Source of the DNA: an uncultured Rhodospirillales bacterium
GTDB lineage: Bacteria; Pseudomonadota; Alphaproteobacteria; Reyranellales; Reyranellaceae
Length of the DNA stretch: 38,949 bases
Assembly: GCA_902825855.1 (NCBI GenBank)
Contig: CADECW010000023.1
Span: forward strand, 1 to 38,949
Direction: 5' to 3'
The notes beneath the pieces are model-generated. The model was not told where the DNA came from. It did no database searches and saw nothing but the letters and a program-made list of their open reading frames with translations. Shown piece by piece: positions 1 to 8,068 of the stretch. The position numbers and the translations under genes were made by a program. Within the stretch, counting starts at the first letter, position 1, and every line of letters starts with the position of its first letter.

Positions 1-144
1 CCCCGATCTCCTTGCCGACCCAAGCGATGGTGCGCCCAATGTACCAAAGCGACGGACGGCTAGATCCGGGCGGTTGCCGGTCGACCTTATATATGGGCAC
101 GACGAACGCCGGGTCGCTAACAGCCATAAGGAGCCGTTCGTTTC

Positions 145-600
145 ATGGCACTCTACGAGAATGTCTTCATTGCGCGTCAGGACGTCCCGACGACGCAGGT
201 GGAGACCCTGACAACCCAGTTCTCCGAACTGGTCACCGGGCTGGGCGGCACCGTCTCCAAGAAGGAGTACTGGGGCCTCCGTTCCCTCACCTATCGCATC
301 AAGAAGAACCGCAAGGGTCACTACACCCTGCTCAACATCGACGCCCCGCCAGCCGCCATCAAGGAGCTGGAGCGCACGATGTCGATCAACGAGGATATCA
401 TCCGCTTCCTGACCGTCCGCGTCGACGAGCTTGAGGAAGCCCCGTCGGCGATCATGATTCGCAGCGCCGAGAAATCGGACCGGCCGGGCGGCGATCGCGG
501 TGACCGCGGTGATCGCTGGGGTGATCGTCCGCCACGCCGAGAGCGTCCGCGCTTCGGCGAGGAGGGCATGGCTCCGGCTGCCGGTGGAGAAGAAGAATGA
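145..600 (+). CDS. rpsF: 30S ribosomal protein S6
   Basis: S6 binds S18 and 16S rRNA in the platform of the small subunit. The 151-residue product opens with the family's beta-strand ([11 protein letters not shown]) and carries the S6 core to about residue 100. A charged tail of about 45 residues follows, rich in Gly-Asp-Arg units and ending in acidic residues; long S6 tails are common in alphaproteobacteria. The ATG is preceded by AAGGAG at 128-133. The stop overlaps the rpsR start as ATGA, so the two genes are probably translationally coupled. First gene of the operon rpsF-rpsR-rplI. Confidence 0.97.
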   Translation: MALYENVFIARQDVPTTQVETLTTQFSELVTGLGGTVSKKEYWGLRSLTYRIKKNRKGHYTLLNIDAPPAAIKELERTMSINEDIIRFLTVRVDELEEAPSAIMIRSAEKSDRPGGDRGDRGDRWGDRPPRRERPRFGEEGMAPAAGGEEE

Positions 601-830
601 GCGCACAACGTCGTCCCTTTACCCGCCGTCGCAAGAGCTGCCCGTTCTCCGGCGCCAATGCCCCGAAGATCGACTATAAGGACGTGCGCCTGCTGCAGCG
701 CTTCGTCTCGGAGCGCGGCAAGATCGTGCCGAGCCGCATCTCGGCCGTGTCGTCCAAGAAGCAGCGCGAGCTCGCCCAGGCGATCAAGCGCGCCCGCTTC
801 CTGGCTCTGCTGCCCTACGTCATCGCCTAG
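597..830 (+). CDS. rpsR: 30S ribosomal protein S18
   Basis: S18 is the small-subunit partner of S6. The 77-residue product has the usual length and the family features: a basic N-terminus ([15 protein letters not shown]), the stretch [19 protein letters not shown] and the basic C-terminal part around [10 protein letters not shown]. The ATG shares bases with the rpsF stop codon, and rplI follows 12 bases after the end, so the three genes form one unit. Confidence 0.97.
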   Translation: MSAQRRPFTRRRKSCPFSGANAPKIDYKDVRLLQRFVSERGKIVPSRISAVSSKKQRELAQAIKRARFLALLPYVIA

Positions 831-842
831 CGGAGAACGATC

Positions 843-1484
843 ATGCCGATGAACGTCATCCTGCTGGAGCGCGTGCCCAAGCTCGGCCAGATGGGGGATG
901 TGGTGAAGGTGAAGCCCGGCTTCGCCCGCAACTACCTGCTGCCGCAGAAGAAGGCGTTGCGCGCCACCAAGGACAACATCACCTACTTCGAGTCGCAGCG
1001 TAAGACTCTCGAGGCGCAGAACCTCGAGCGCCGTAAGGACGCCGAAGCGGTGGCCGCCAAGATGAGCGACCTCAAGGTCACGCTGATCCGTCAGGCCTCC
1101 GAGGCGCTGCAGCTCTACGGCTCGGTCACCTCGCGCGATATCGCCGACGGAGCCGCCACTCAGGGCGTCAAGATCGAGCGCGGCCAGGTCGAACTCGACA
1201 AGCCGATCAAGGCGCTGGGTACGCACAAGATCAAGGTCCACCTCCATCCGGAGGTCGCGGTCGAGATCAGCGTGCTCGTCGCCCGTTCGCCTGACGAGGC
1301 GGAGTTCCTCGCCAAGGGCGGCACGTTGGTCGCCGAGACCGAGCGTGCGGCCCTCGAAGCCGCGGAAGCCGCACAGCGCGCTGCCGAGCAGGCTGCAGCG
1401 CTGTTCGAAGCCAAGCCCGCCGAAGGTGAGGCCGCTGCCGAGACGCCGGCCGAGGCCGAGGAAGCACCGGCCGAAAAGCAGTAA
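843..1484 (+). CDS. rplI: 50S ribosomal protein L9
   Basis: L9 binds 23S rRNA near the L1 stalk and helps maintain reading frame. The product has 213 residues. The N-terminal domain shows the signature VILLERVPKLGQMGDVVKVK and ARNYLLP, then a long connecting helix and the C-terminal RNA-binding domain to about residue 150. The last ~60 residues are an Ala/Glu-rich extension not present in short L9 proteins. A second ATG two codons downstream could also be the start; the first lies at the right distance from GGAG at 832-835. Last gene of the ribosomal operon, followed by a strong terminator. Confidence 0.96.
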   Translation: MPMNVILLERVPKLGQMGDVVKVKPGFARNYLLPQKKALRATKDNITYFESQRKTLEAQNLERRKDAEAVAAKMSDLKVTLIRQASEALQLYGSVTSRDIADGAATQGVKIERGQVELDKPIKALGTHKIKVHLHPEVAVEISVLVARSPDEAEFLAKGGTLVAETERAALEAAEAAQRAAEQAAALFEAKPAEGEAAAETPAEAEEAPAEKQ

Positions 1485-1509
1485 CGAGCGCTTCGTGCAC
1501 TCGTCCTGG

Positions 1510-1547
1510 CGCATGCCACCGGAGACCGGTGGCATGCGTTTTTCTTT
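1510..1547 (+). terminator. Rho-independent terminator after rplI
   Basis: A perfect 13-bp stem (1510-1522 pairing with 1526-1538, core GCATGCCACCGG) closes a three-base AGA loop and is followed at once by a T-rich run, GTTTTTCTTT. It lies 25 bases after the rplI stop and separates the ribosomal operon from the transporter gene that follows. Confidence 0.9.
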
Positions 1548-1607
1548 GGGAACGCGGGCGGCCTGTCCGCGCGTGATCGTGATCCGGGCCAGGGGCCCGC
1601 GCTCGCA

Positions 1608-3221
1608 ATGATTTGGCGCCTTGGCGCGGTCCTCATTGCGAGCGTCGTCGCGCTGCCGTTGCTCGGAGTCTTGTCGAGCCTGTTCACGCCGCAGGCCGAG
1701 TTGTGGCGGCATCTTGCCGATACTCAGCTCGTCGATATTTTCTTCAACACACTGGTGCTTCTGCTGATCGTCGGCCTCGGCACCACCATCATCGGCGCGG
1801 GCACGGCGTGGCTGGTGACGATGTGCAGCTTCCCCGGTAGCCGCCTGCTGCAATGGGCGCTGCTGCTGCCGCTGGTCTTGCCGACCTACATCATCGGCTA
1901 CGCCTACGCCGACCTTTTGACCTTCGCCGGTCCCCTGCAAGGGGCGCTGCGCCAGGTGACCGGCTGGAGCCGCGGCGACTACTGGTTCCCCGATCTCGGC
2001 TCATCCGGCGGCGTCGCACTGCTCTTCACGCTGGTTCTCTACCCCTACGTCTACCTTGCCGCGCGCACCGCCTTCCTTACGCAGTCGCACGCGCTGATCG
2101 AGGCGAGCCGCATCCTGGGCCACGGCCCTTGGCGCACCTTCTTCGGCGTCGGCCTGCCTCTGGCGCGGCCCGCCATTGCCGCCGGTGTCGTGCTGGCGCT
2201 CCTCGAGGCGCTCGCCGACTTCGGCACGGTCCAGTATTACGGCGTGCAGACGCTGACGACGGCGATCTATCGGACGTGGTACGGACTCGGCAATCGCGAG
2301 GGCGCGGCGCAGATCGCGCTGGTGCTGATTGCCATCGCGGGACTTCTGTTCCTGATCGAGCGCCATTCGCGTGGGCGCGCGCGCTATAGCATCGCATCGA
2401 ATCTGCGCCACCAAGGTGATCCTGCCGAACTCAGGTCGTGGATGGCGGCGGCCGCCCTGCTCGCCTGCGCCTTGCCCATCGTTCTTGGCTTCGTCGTGCC
2501 GACCCTTCATCTTGCTCAGCTCGCCTGGAGATCGGGCGCCGTCGTCGGCGATTCACGCTTCCTGAGCGATGCCCTGAACAGTCTGACCCTTGCCGCCTCG
2601 GCAGCCGTCATTATCGTGGCGCTCGCCCTGTTCCTGAGTTACGCCGGCCGCCTGGTACGACGCCGCGCGCTCAACCGGCTGATCGAATTCTCCGCTCTGG
2701 GCTACGCCATCCCGGGCGCCGTCATTGCCGTCGGCATCCTGCTGCCGCTGGCATTGGCGGATCACGGCATCGACCGGATGAGCCGTTCCGTTCTTGGATT
2801 GCCGAGCGGACTGCTGCTGAGCGGCACGGCCTTCGCACTGCTGCTCGCCTATACCGTGCGCTTTCTGGCCGTCGGCCTCGCCAACATTGCGCCCGGTCTA
2901 GCGGCCGTCGATCCTGCAATGGATGCCAGCGCGCGCATGCTGGGTGCCGGGCCGCGGGACGTGCTGCGGCGCATCCATCTTCCGTTGCTGCGCGGGCCGA
3001 TGCTGACGGCAGCTGTCGTCGCCTTCGTCGAGGTGATGAAGGAGCTGCCGGCCACCCTGCTGATACGGCCGTTCAACCTCGATACGCTGGCGATCGGCGT
3101 CTACCGCTTTGCCTCCGACGAGCGCCTGGCCCAGGCCGCGGTGGGCTCGATCGTGATCCTTGCGGTGTCCCTGGCGCCGGTGATCGTGCTCAGTCAAGCG
3201 ATTGGAGCGAAAAGGCGCTAA
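1608..3221 (+). CDS. Ferric iron ABC transporter permease (FbpB/AfuB type)
   Basis: A double-length inner-membrane permease of 537 residues with about twelve hydrophobic segments in two homologous halves, as in FbpB-type iron(III) permeases. Each half has an EAA-type cytoplasmic loop that contacts the ATPase: EASRILGHGP near residue 165 and DASARMLGAGP in the second half. The substrate is inferred from the convergent neighbour, an FbpA-like binding protein. The ATG is preceded only by a G-rich stretch, so the start is moderately certain. No ATP-binding subunit is encoded in the window, so the ATPase must be elsewhere or shared. Thiamine or phosphonate permeases have a similar build, but the neighbour favours iron. 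Confidence 0.85.
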   Translation: MIWRLGAVLIASVVALPLLGVLSSLFTPQAELWRHLADTQLVDIFFNTLVLLLIVGLGTTIIGAGTAWLVTMCSFPGSRLLQWALLLPLVLPTYIIGYAYADLLTFAGPLQGALRQVTGWSRGDYWFPDLGSSGGVALLFTLVLYPYVYLAARTAFLTQSHALIEASRILGHGPWRTFFGVGLPLARPAIAAGVVLALLEALADFGTVQYYGVQTLTTAIYRTWYGLGNREGAAQIALVLIAIAGLLFLIERHSRGRARYSIASNLRHQGDPAELRSWMAAAALLACALPIVLGFVVPTLHLAQLAWRSGAVVGDSRFLSDALNSLTLAASAAVIIVALALFLSYAGRLVRRRALNRLIEFSALGYAIPGAVIAVGILLPLALADHGIDRMSRSVLGLPSGLLLSGTAFALLLAYTVRFLAVGLANIAPGLAAVDPAMDASARMLGAGPRDVLRRIHLPLLRGPMLTAAVVAFVEVMKELPATLLIRPFNLDTLAIGVYRFASDERLAQAAVGSIVILAVSLAPVIVLSQAIGAKRR

Positions 3222-3233
3222 GTTCACAAGGAC

Positions 3234-3250
3234 GCGGGCCTCCGGCCCGC
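3234..3250. terminator. Small hairpin between convergent genes
   Basis: The perfect repeat GCGGGCC-TCC-GGCCCGC lies between the permease stop and the stop of the convergent binding-protein gene. It has no T-run on either strand, so it may only stabilise 3' ends or contribute to termination with Rho. Confidence 0.3.
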
Positions 3251-3290
3251 ATCGTGACAATGAGCGGGTCGGAACCCTGCGCTCCCAAGA

Positions 3291-4325
3291 CTACTTCCAG
3301 CCTGCGCGATCCATGATCTTCAGCGCCTCGGCGTTGTTCTGCGCGAAGACGCGGGCGTTGAGCTGGTCTTCCTTGAAGCTGCCGAGCGACTGGAGTTCGG
3401 CCGAGAGCGCCACGCCAGCCACCACCGGATACTCCGAGTTGCCCTCGGCGAAGTACTTCTGGGCCTGCGGCGACACAAGGTATTCGAGGAACTTCACCGC
3501 TACCGCCTTGTTGGGAGCATGGCGCGCCACGGCGCCGCCGCTGATATTGACGTGCGTGCCGCGGTTGGCCTGGTTGGGGAACACCACGCCCACCTTGGCC
3601 GCAACCTCGCGGTCCTCCGGCTTCTTCGAGCGCAAGAGGTTCACGTAGTAATAGGTATTGGAGACGCAGATCTCCGCCTCGCCGGCCGCTACGCCCTTGA
3701 TCTGGTCGGTGTCGCCGCCGCGCGGCGGGCGCGCCAGATTGGCCGCGACGCCCTTGGCCCAGGCCTCGGTCTTCTCCGGCCCGTTGGCCGCCAGCAGCGA
3801 GCCTACCAGCGACTGGTTATAGATGTGGCCCGAGGCGCGGATCAGCAGCTTGCCCTTCCACTTCGGATCGGAAAGGTCCTCGTAGTTCTTCGGCGCGTCC
3901 GACGCCTGGACCTTCTCCTTGTTGTAGAAGATCACACGCGCACGCTTGGAAAAGCCGAACCAGTTGTTGTCGGGATCGCGCAGATGCGCCGGCACCGACT
4001 TGGTCAGCACCTCAGACGCGACCGGCTGCAGCAGTCCCATCTGGCGCGCGCGCTCGATGCGGCCGGCGTCGGTGGTTATGAGCACGTCGCACGGGCTCTT
4101 GTCGCCCTCGGCCTTCAACCGCTCGACAAGCGGATCCGGCTCGGCATCGACCCGGTTGATCTTCACACCGCTTAGATCCGAGAAATTTCCGTAGAGCGCT
4201 TCGTCCGTGTTGTAGTGACGCGCCGAATAGAGGTTCAGCGTGGCACCCTGCGCCTCTGCACGGCGGAGGATGACGACGCCTGCACCGAAGGCGAGGCCGG
4301 TCTTGAGGGCTGCGCGACGCTTCAC
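3291..4325 (-). CDS. Iron(III) ABC transporter substrate-binding protein (FbpA-like)
   Basis: A periplasmic binding protein of 344 residues. The N-terminus has a twin-arginine-like export signal (KRRAALKTGLAFGAG, cleavage near AEAQ). The mature part begins LNLYSARHYNTDEALY and carries the SNTYYYVNLL segment; in FbpA/FutA proteins these tyrosines coordinate ferric iron. The GTG start is supported by GGGAG eight bases upstream. It lies tail to tail with the permease gene, where the usual arrangement is binding protein first in the same operon, so the two must use separate promoters. Confidence 0.88.
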   Translation of the reverse strand: MKRRAALKTGLAFGAGVVILRRAEAQGATLNLYSARHYNTDEALYGNFSDLSGVKINRVDAEPDPLVERLKAEGDKSPCDVLITTDAGRIERARQMGLLQPVASEVLTKSVPAHLRDPDNNWFGFSKRARVIFYNKEKVQASDAPKNYEDLSDPKWKGKLLIRASGHIYNQSLVGSLLAANGPEKTEAWAKGVAANLARPPRGGDTDQIKGVAAGEAEICVSNTYYYVNLLRSKKPEDREVAAKVGVVFPNQANRGTHVNISGGAVARHAPNKAVAVKFLEYLVSPQAQKYFAEGNSEYPVVAGVALSAELQSLGSFKEDQLNARVFAQNNAEALKIMDRAGWK

Positions 4326-4354
4326 GGGGCTCTCCCTTCTGTCTTCGAGCTAAC

Positions 4355-4369
4355 TGCAAGTGAGTTTCA
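4355..4369. promoter_or_regulatory. Candidate iron-responsive operator upstream of the FbpA-like gene
   Basis: TGCAAGT-G-AGTTTCA is an imperfect 7-1-7 palindrome about 30 bases before the GTG start of the binding-protein gene. It resembles the inverted-repeat class of Fur/Mur sites described for alphaproteobacteria. Five of seven arm positions are symmetric. The regulator is inferred from the gene's function, not shown. Confidence 0.25.
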
Positions 4370-4524
4370 GTCTCTGTGCTGTTAACACCCGTGCAGATGC
4401 GACGCAATCGCCTTTGAAGCCAATTTTCACAGTATCATCAAGCTAAATAGCTGGGCTTTGCCTTGAAATTGCCATCTGGATTAACATTTCGACTGAGTAC
4501 AACGAACGCCCCGAAGGTACGGCA

Positions 4525-5763
4525 ATGCTGTTAGCTCGGGTTCTTTCCCGTGTAGTGGTCGAAGGCCAGCTCACGATCATCGATGCAGCCGGCAAGCAGC
4601 ATCGAATCGTGGGCGTGCGGCCAGGCCCGGACGTCACAATTCGCATCCATACCCAGTGGACCGGGGTCAGGCTGGCGCTGCGGCCCCGCCTGGCTTTGGG
4701 CGAAGCCTACATGGACGGCAACCTCACGGTCGAAGGTGGCGACATCTACGACCTGCTCGACCTGATCGGGCGCAACATGGCTGCGCTCGAAGCGACGCCG
4801 ATGGTGAAGTGGTCGTACCGGCTGCAACGCTGGCTGCGCTTTCTTCAGCAGTACAATCCGATCGGCCGTGCCGAGCGCAACGTGGCGCATCACTACGACC
4901 TCAAGGACCAGCTGTACGACTTCTTCCTCGATCGCGACCGGCAGTATTCCTGCGCCTACTTCAAGACTGGCGATGAGCCGCTCGAGCAGGCCCAGCTCGA
5001 CAAGAAGCAACACATCGCCGCCAAGATGCTGCTGCAGCCCGGCCTGAAGGTACTGGACATCGGCTCGGGCTGGGGCGGCATGGGGCTGTTCCTCAGCCAG
5101 CAGTTCGGTGTCGATGTGACGGGTGTCACGCTCTCAAAGGAACAGCACGCGGTCTCGAGCCGGCGCGCGCTCGAGGGCGGCGTGGCCGACCGCGTGCGCT
5201 TCAAGCTGCTCGACTATCGCAAGGAGCCCGGCCGCTACGACCGCATCGTTTCCGTCGGCATGTTCGAGCATGTGGGCTCGGCGCACTATGTCGAGTTCTT
5301 TGCCAAGGTGAAAGAGCTCCTGGCCGACGACGGGGTCATGCTGCTGCATTCGATCGGCCGCATGGAGCCGCCGGGCGGCACCAACACCTGGCTGCGCAAG
5401 TATATCTTTCCGGGTGGCTACACCCCCGCCCTGTCCGAGGTACTGACGGCCATCGAGAAGGTCGGCCTGTGGGTTACCGACATGGAGATCCTGCGCCTGC
5501 ACTACGCCGAGACACTGCGCCATTGGCGCCAGCGTTTCCTCGCCAACCGCGAGCGCATCAAGCAGGTCGCAGAATATGACGACCGTTTCTGCCGCATGTG
5601 GGAATTCTATCTCGCCGCGTGCGAGATCTCCTTCCGCTACATGAATCAGATGGTTTTCCAACTCCAGCTCGCACGCAGGCAGGACGCCGTGCCCCATACA
5701 CGCGACTACATGCTCGACGCCGAGAAGGGCGTCACGGTGAAACGATCGATGGCGGCCGAGTAG
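4525..5763 (+). CDS. cfa: Cyclopropane-fatty-acyl-phospholipid synthase
   Basis: SAM-dependent enzyme that adds a methylene group across the double bond of unsaturated acyl chains in membrane phospholipids. The 412-residue product has an N-terminal lipid-binding region, the family motif HHYDLKDQLYDFFLD near residue 122, the SAM-binding loop LDIGSGWGG at 177-185, SVGMFEHVG, and the YIFPGGYTP segment. GAAGG lies just upstream of the ATG. It is divergent from the iron-binding-protein gene and has its own promoter region of about 200 bp. The next gene encodes a response regulator 185 bp downstream, with no proof of a link. Confidence 0.95.
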   Translation: MLLARVLSRVVVEGQLTIIDAAGKQHRIVGVRPGPDVTIRIHTQWTGVRLALRPRLALGEAYMDGNLTVEGGDIYDLLDLIGRNMAALEATPMVKWSYRLQRWLRFLQQYNPIGRAERNVAHHYDLKDQLYDFFLDRDRQYSCAYFKTGDEPLEQAQLDKKQHIAAKMLLQPGLKVLDIGSGWGGMGLFLSQQFGVDVTGVTLSKEQHAVSSRRALEGGVADRVRFKLLDYRKEPGRYDRIVSVGMFEHVGSAHYVEFFAKVKELLADDGVMLLHSIGRMEPPGGTNTWLRKYIFPGGYTPALSEVLTAIEKVGLWVTDMEILRLHYAETLRHWRQRFLANRERIKQVAEYDDRFCRMWEFYLAACEISFRYMNQMVFQLQLARRQDAVPHTRDYMLDAEKGVTVKRSMAAE

Positions 5764-5806
5764 CGGCAATCCGCAACGCATTGCACTTTCAGCCCTCAAT
5801 GGAGAA

Positions 5807-5832
5807 GTGTGATCAAAGTGTGACGCCGTCAC
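5807..5832. promoter_or_regulatory. Repeat/palindrome cluster upstream of the first response regulator
   Basis: Two GTGTGA hexamers stand exactly 11 bp apart (5807-5812 and 5818-5823), one helical turn. The second runs into the perfect palindrome GTGACG-C-CGTCAC at 5820-5832. The segment also contains TGATC-N4-TGTGAC (5810-5824), which recurs upstream of the second regulator. OmpR-family proteins usually bind direct repeats with this period, so autoregulation is a reasonable inference. The site is about 120 bp upstream of the chosen start. Confidence 0.4.
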
Positions 5833-5948
5833 CAGGAACGGTGTCCGGCAAAGAGATATGTGATCCCATGCGGGCCGTGTTCGCGAGACATAAGGTGTGG
5901 AGCGGCCGCGGGGTGTGGGACCCATCGCGCGCCGAACGTGGTGTGGGC

Positions 5949-6743
5949 ATGAACGAAGTGGGAATGCAAGACGCCGACGCGGCCACGGGCGGCTGTTCGG
6001 CTCCGAGATTGCGCATTCTCGTCATTGACGATGACGACATCTTCCGCAACACGCTCGCGGCCGAGCTCGATGAGCAGGGCTTCTCGGTCATCGCATTTCC
6101 CGACGGCAGAGCACTGCTCGCTTCACCGCAGTTGGCTGACGATGCCGACATCATCCTGCTCGAGTGGGGCTTGCCGCATGTCGCGGGTATCGATCTGCTG
6201 CCTCGCCTGCGCAAGCTCGGCATCACCGTGCCGGTGGTGTTCCTGACGAGACAACCCCTGACGATCAACGAAGCCGTGGCCTTCGACCGCGGTGCGCTCG
6301 ATTTCATCGACAAGTCGCGAGGCACTTCGATCCTGGTCCACAGGCTGCGCGCGGTGGCCCGGGCCAAGAGATCGGAGACCCTCAGCGAAAACTGTTACGA
6401 GTGCGGGCGGCTCAAGCTCAAGCCTCACGTCAGTCGCGCATATTGGAACGAGATCGATGTCGATCTCACGGTCAGTGAGTTTCGCATCGTCCATCTGCTC
6501 GCCAAGAACGTCGGGCGGCACGTCGGCTACCGCGAAATCTACGACACCGTGCGCTATCGCGGCTTCGTGGGAGGAAACGGCACGGATGGATACAGGACCA
6601 ACGTCCGCTCGGCGATCAAGCGCATCCGGCACAAGTTCCGGCTATGTGACCCGTCGTTTGCGGAAATCGAGAACTTCGCCGCGTTCGGCTACGTCTGGGG
6701 GCGCGGCCGCCGCCCGGACGCCGCAAGTGCCTTGATGCGGTGA
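5949..6743 (+). CDS. ChvI-like winged-helix response regulator with Glu at the phospho-acceptor site
   Basis: A 264-residue OmpR/ChvI-type regulator. The receiver domain (about 21-140) keeps the acidic pocket (VIDDDD), the switch Thr (VVFLT) and the Lys (FIDKS), but the residue that should be the phosphorylated Asp is Glu72 (IILLEWGLP, codon GAG at 6162). The C-terminal winged helix (about 170-255) has LTVSEFRIVHLL and the recognition-helix region NVRSAIKRIRHKFR. The ATG at 5949 places about 22 residues before the receiver, as in the two paralogues; upstream in-frame starts are less likely. No kinase gene adjoins it. Asp-to-Glu changes can mimic phosphorylation in some regulators, so it may be constitutively active; that is inference. 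Confidence 0.88.
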   Translation: MNEVGMQDADAATGGCSAPRLRILVIDDDDIFRNTLAAELDEQGFSVIAFPDGRALLASPQLADDADIILLEWGLPHVAGIDLLPRLRKLGITVPVVFLTRQPLTINEAVAFDRGALDFIDKSRGTSILVHRLRAVARAKRSETLSENCYECGRLKLKPHVSRAYWNEIDVDLTVSEFRIVHLLAKNVGRHVGYREIYDTVRYRGFVGGNGTDGYRTNVRSAIKRIRHKFRLCDPSFAEIENFAAFGYVWGRGRRPDAASALMR

Positions 6744-6785
6744 GCGGGCGACTGCATTCGGCCAGGATGCAGCCATTCCGGCTGG

Positions 6786-7568
6786 TCATTGGGCAGCGCT
6801 GGGCGTCGCCTCCTGCAGCCAGACATAGCCCAACGCCTCGAAGTTGCAGATCTGCGAGAAAGTCGGATCGCAGGATCGAAACTTCAGGCGAATGCGCCGG
6901 ATGGCGGAACGCACATTGCGACGCTGCTCCATTGCCGTCGCATGCGTCCGAGCCGGGCCGGGTGGCCGGATACGGTCGTGGATTTCATGATAGGCCGCAT
7001 GACCTGGCGACTTGCTAGCCAATAGTTCGACAACTCGATACTCGCTCAGCGTCAAGCCAAGGTCGGTATCATCCCATGCGGCGCGGTCCTCGACCGGATT
7101 GAGCATCAGCCTGCCGTAGCGCTGCAGGCGCCGCTGGACGCGGACGCTGGGTGGCGCCTTGGCGACCAAATTGAGCCGCCTGACGAGAATGTCGAAACCA
7201 CGGGTCTTGTCGATGAAGTCGAGGGCGCCGGCAAGCAGGGCACGCCGCTCGTTCTCGACGAGGGCATGTCCGGTCAAAAAGATGACCGGAGTGTCGATGC
7301 CTCGTGCGCGAAGTTCGGAAAAGAGCTCGAAGCCCGAAAGTCCAGGCAGCTTCCAGTCGATCAGAAGCGCATCGGCCGACGCGACGACCTGAAGCGACTG
7401 GAGCAGGGATTCGGCATCCGGAAAGACCAGTACGTTGAATCCGTGGATGCTGAGCTCGGTCGCCAGCAGCTCGCGAAACAACGGGTCGTCCTCCACGGCG
7501 ACGACATGCGGCCCGCTCGCGTCGCCGATGCGGCGGATGGATGTGGACTCGCGGTTCGGCGCCGTCAT
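6786..7568 (-). CDS. ChvI-like winged-helix response regulator (second paralogue)
   Basis: A 260-residue regulator of the same build as its two neighbours. The receiver keeps a full set of active-site residues: VEDD, phospho-acceptor Asp71 in LLIDWKLPG, Thr in VIFLT and Lys in FIDKT. The winged helix has LTLSEYRVVELL and NVRSAIRRIRLKFR. It is the most diverged of the three around the wing, where the YRGFV segment of the others is replaced by a Pro/Ala/Thr stretch. I chose the ATG at 7568 because it gives the same N-terminal length as the paralogues; a TTG 60 bases upstream is in frame. It is convergent with the first regulator, 42 bp apart. No kinase is encoded nearby. Confidence 0.86.
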   Translation of the reverse strand: MTAPNRESTSIRRIGDASGPHVVAVEDDPLFRELLATELSIHGFNVLVFPDAESLLQSLQVVASADALLIDWKLPGLSGFELFSELRARGIDTPVIFLTGHALVENERRALLAGALDFIDKTRGFDILVRRLNLVAKAPPSVRVQRRLQRYGRLMLNPVEDRAAWDDTDLGLTLSEYRVVELLASKSPGHAAYHEIHDRIRPPGPARTHATAMEQRRNVRSAIRRIRLKFRSCDPTFSQICNFEALGYVWLQEATPSAAQ

Positions 7569-8068
7569 CCCGAGGGTCAACGTCGGCCGCAATAGCGTTC
7601 GGACGCAGGTGGTGCCGGGCGTGGACAAACCTTTGGGGCCACGATGCTCCTCCGCTATTGTTCATGTCGGCGTGCATCCTGCAGCACCCACCTGTAACAC
7701 CGCTTCCCTGATCGCGCTGTGACCAGATTGGGAAAGCCAACTCAGGGCGATGCAAGACTGTGACATCGCGGGCAAGACCCTGTGCGGGACGCACTGTTCA
7801 AGCGGAACGGGTCGACCATATCGCCACTGCGACTTCAGTACGGTCCAATTGTCGAGCCGATGCGATTCGCGCGCGTCTGCACCAATCGGCCGATGCCACT
7901 TGCTTCCCGCGGCAATGGGCAATGGCCTTGCCCGGCTCAGCTACTCGCTGGCGCCCGGTTGCGCCCGGTTCGCCATAGCGACAAAGGCACCCGCTAACGG
8001 GCTGGATCTGTCCTGCAGCTGAAATCGGCCGACGTCACAGAATTGCCGCCGGCTTCGCGCCTCTGGTG
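7569..8068. other. 500-bp gap between the second and third response regulators
   Basis: I see no convincing gene here; the open frames lack ribosome sites and recognisable products. It holds the presumed promoter of the second regulator, including TGATC-N4-TGTGAC at 7709-7723 and a further TGTGAC at 7759-7764, and a perfect tandem 10-bp repeat (GCGCCCGGTT twice, 7951-7970) of unknown meaning. Confidence 0.6.
7709..7723. promoter_or_regulatory. Copy of the TGATC-N4-TGTGAC motif upstream of the second regulator
   Basis: TGATCGCGCTGTGAC shares eleven of fifteen positions, with identical spacing, with the motif at 5810-5824 before the first regulator. Its orientation relative to its gene is reversed. 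It sits about 140 bp before the ATG chosen for the second regulator. It may be a common operator for the paralogues; chance cannot be excluded from two copies. Confidence 0.35.

Noticed and set aside
321..1940. Long minus-strand open frame opposite the ribosomal operon
   Set aside because: It is antisense to rpsF, rpsR, rplI and the permease start, has no recognisable product and reflects the high GC content.
6752..6772. CTGCAT/ATGCAG inverted repeat between the first and second regulators as a terminator
   Set aside because: The stem is only six base pairs, the loop is nine, and there is no T-run on either strand.
7951..7970. Tandem 10-bp repeat GCGCCCGGTT considered as a start of a repeat array
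   Set aside because: Only two copies are present and there is no spacer pattern; it is not a CRISPR array and is too short to name.
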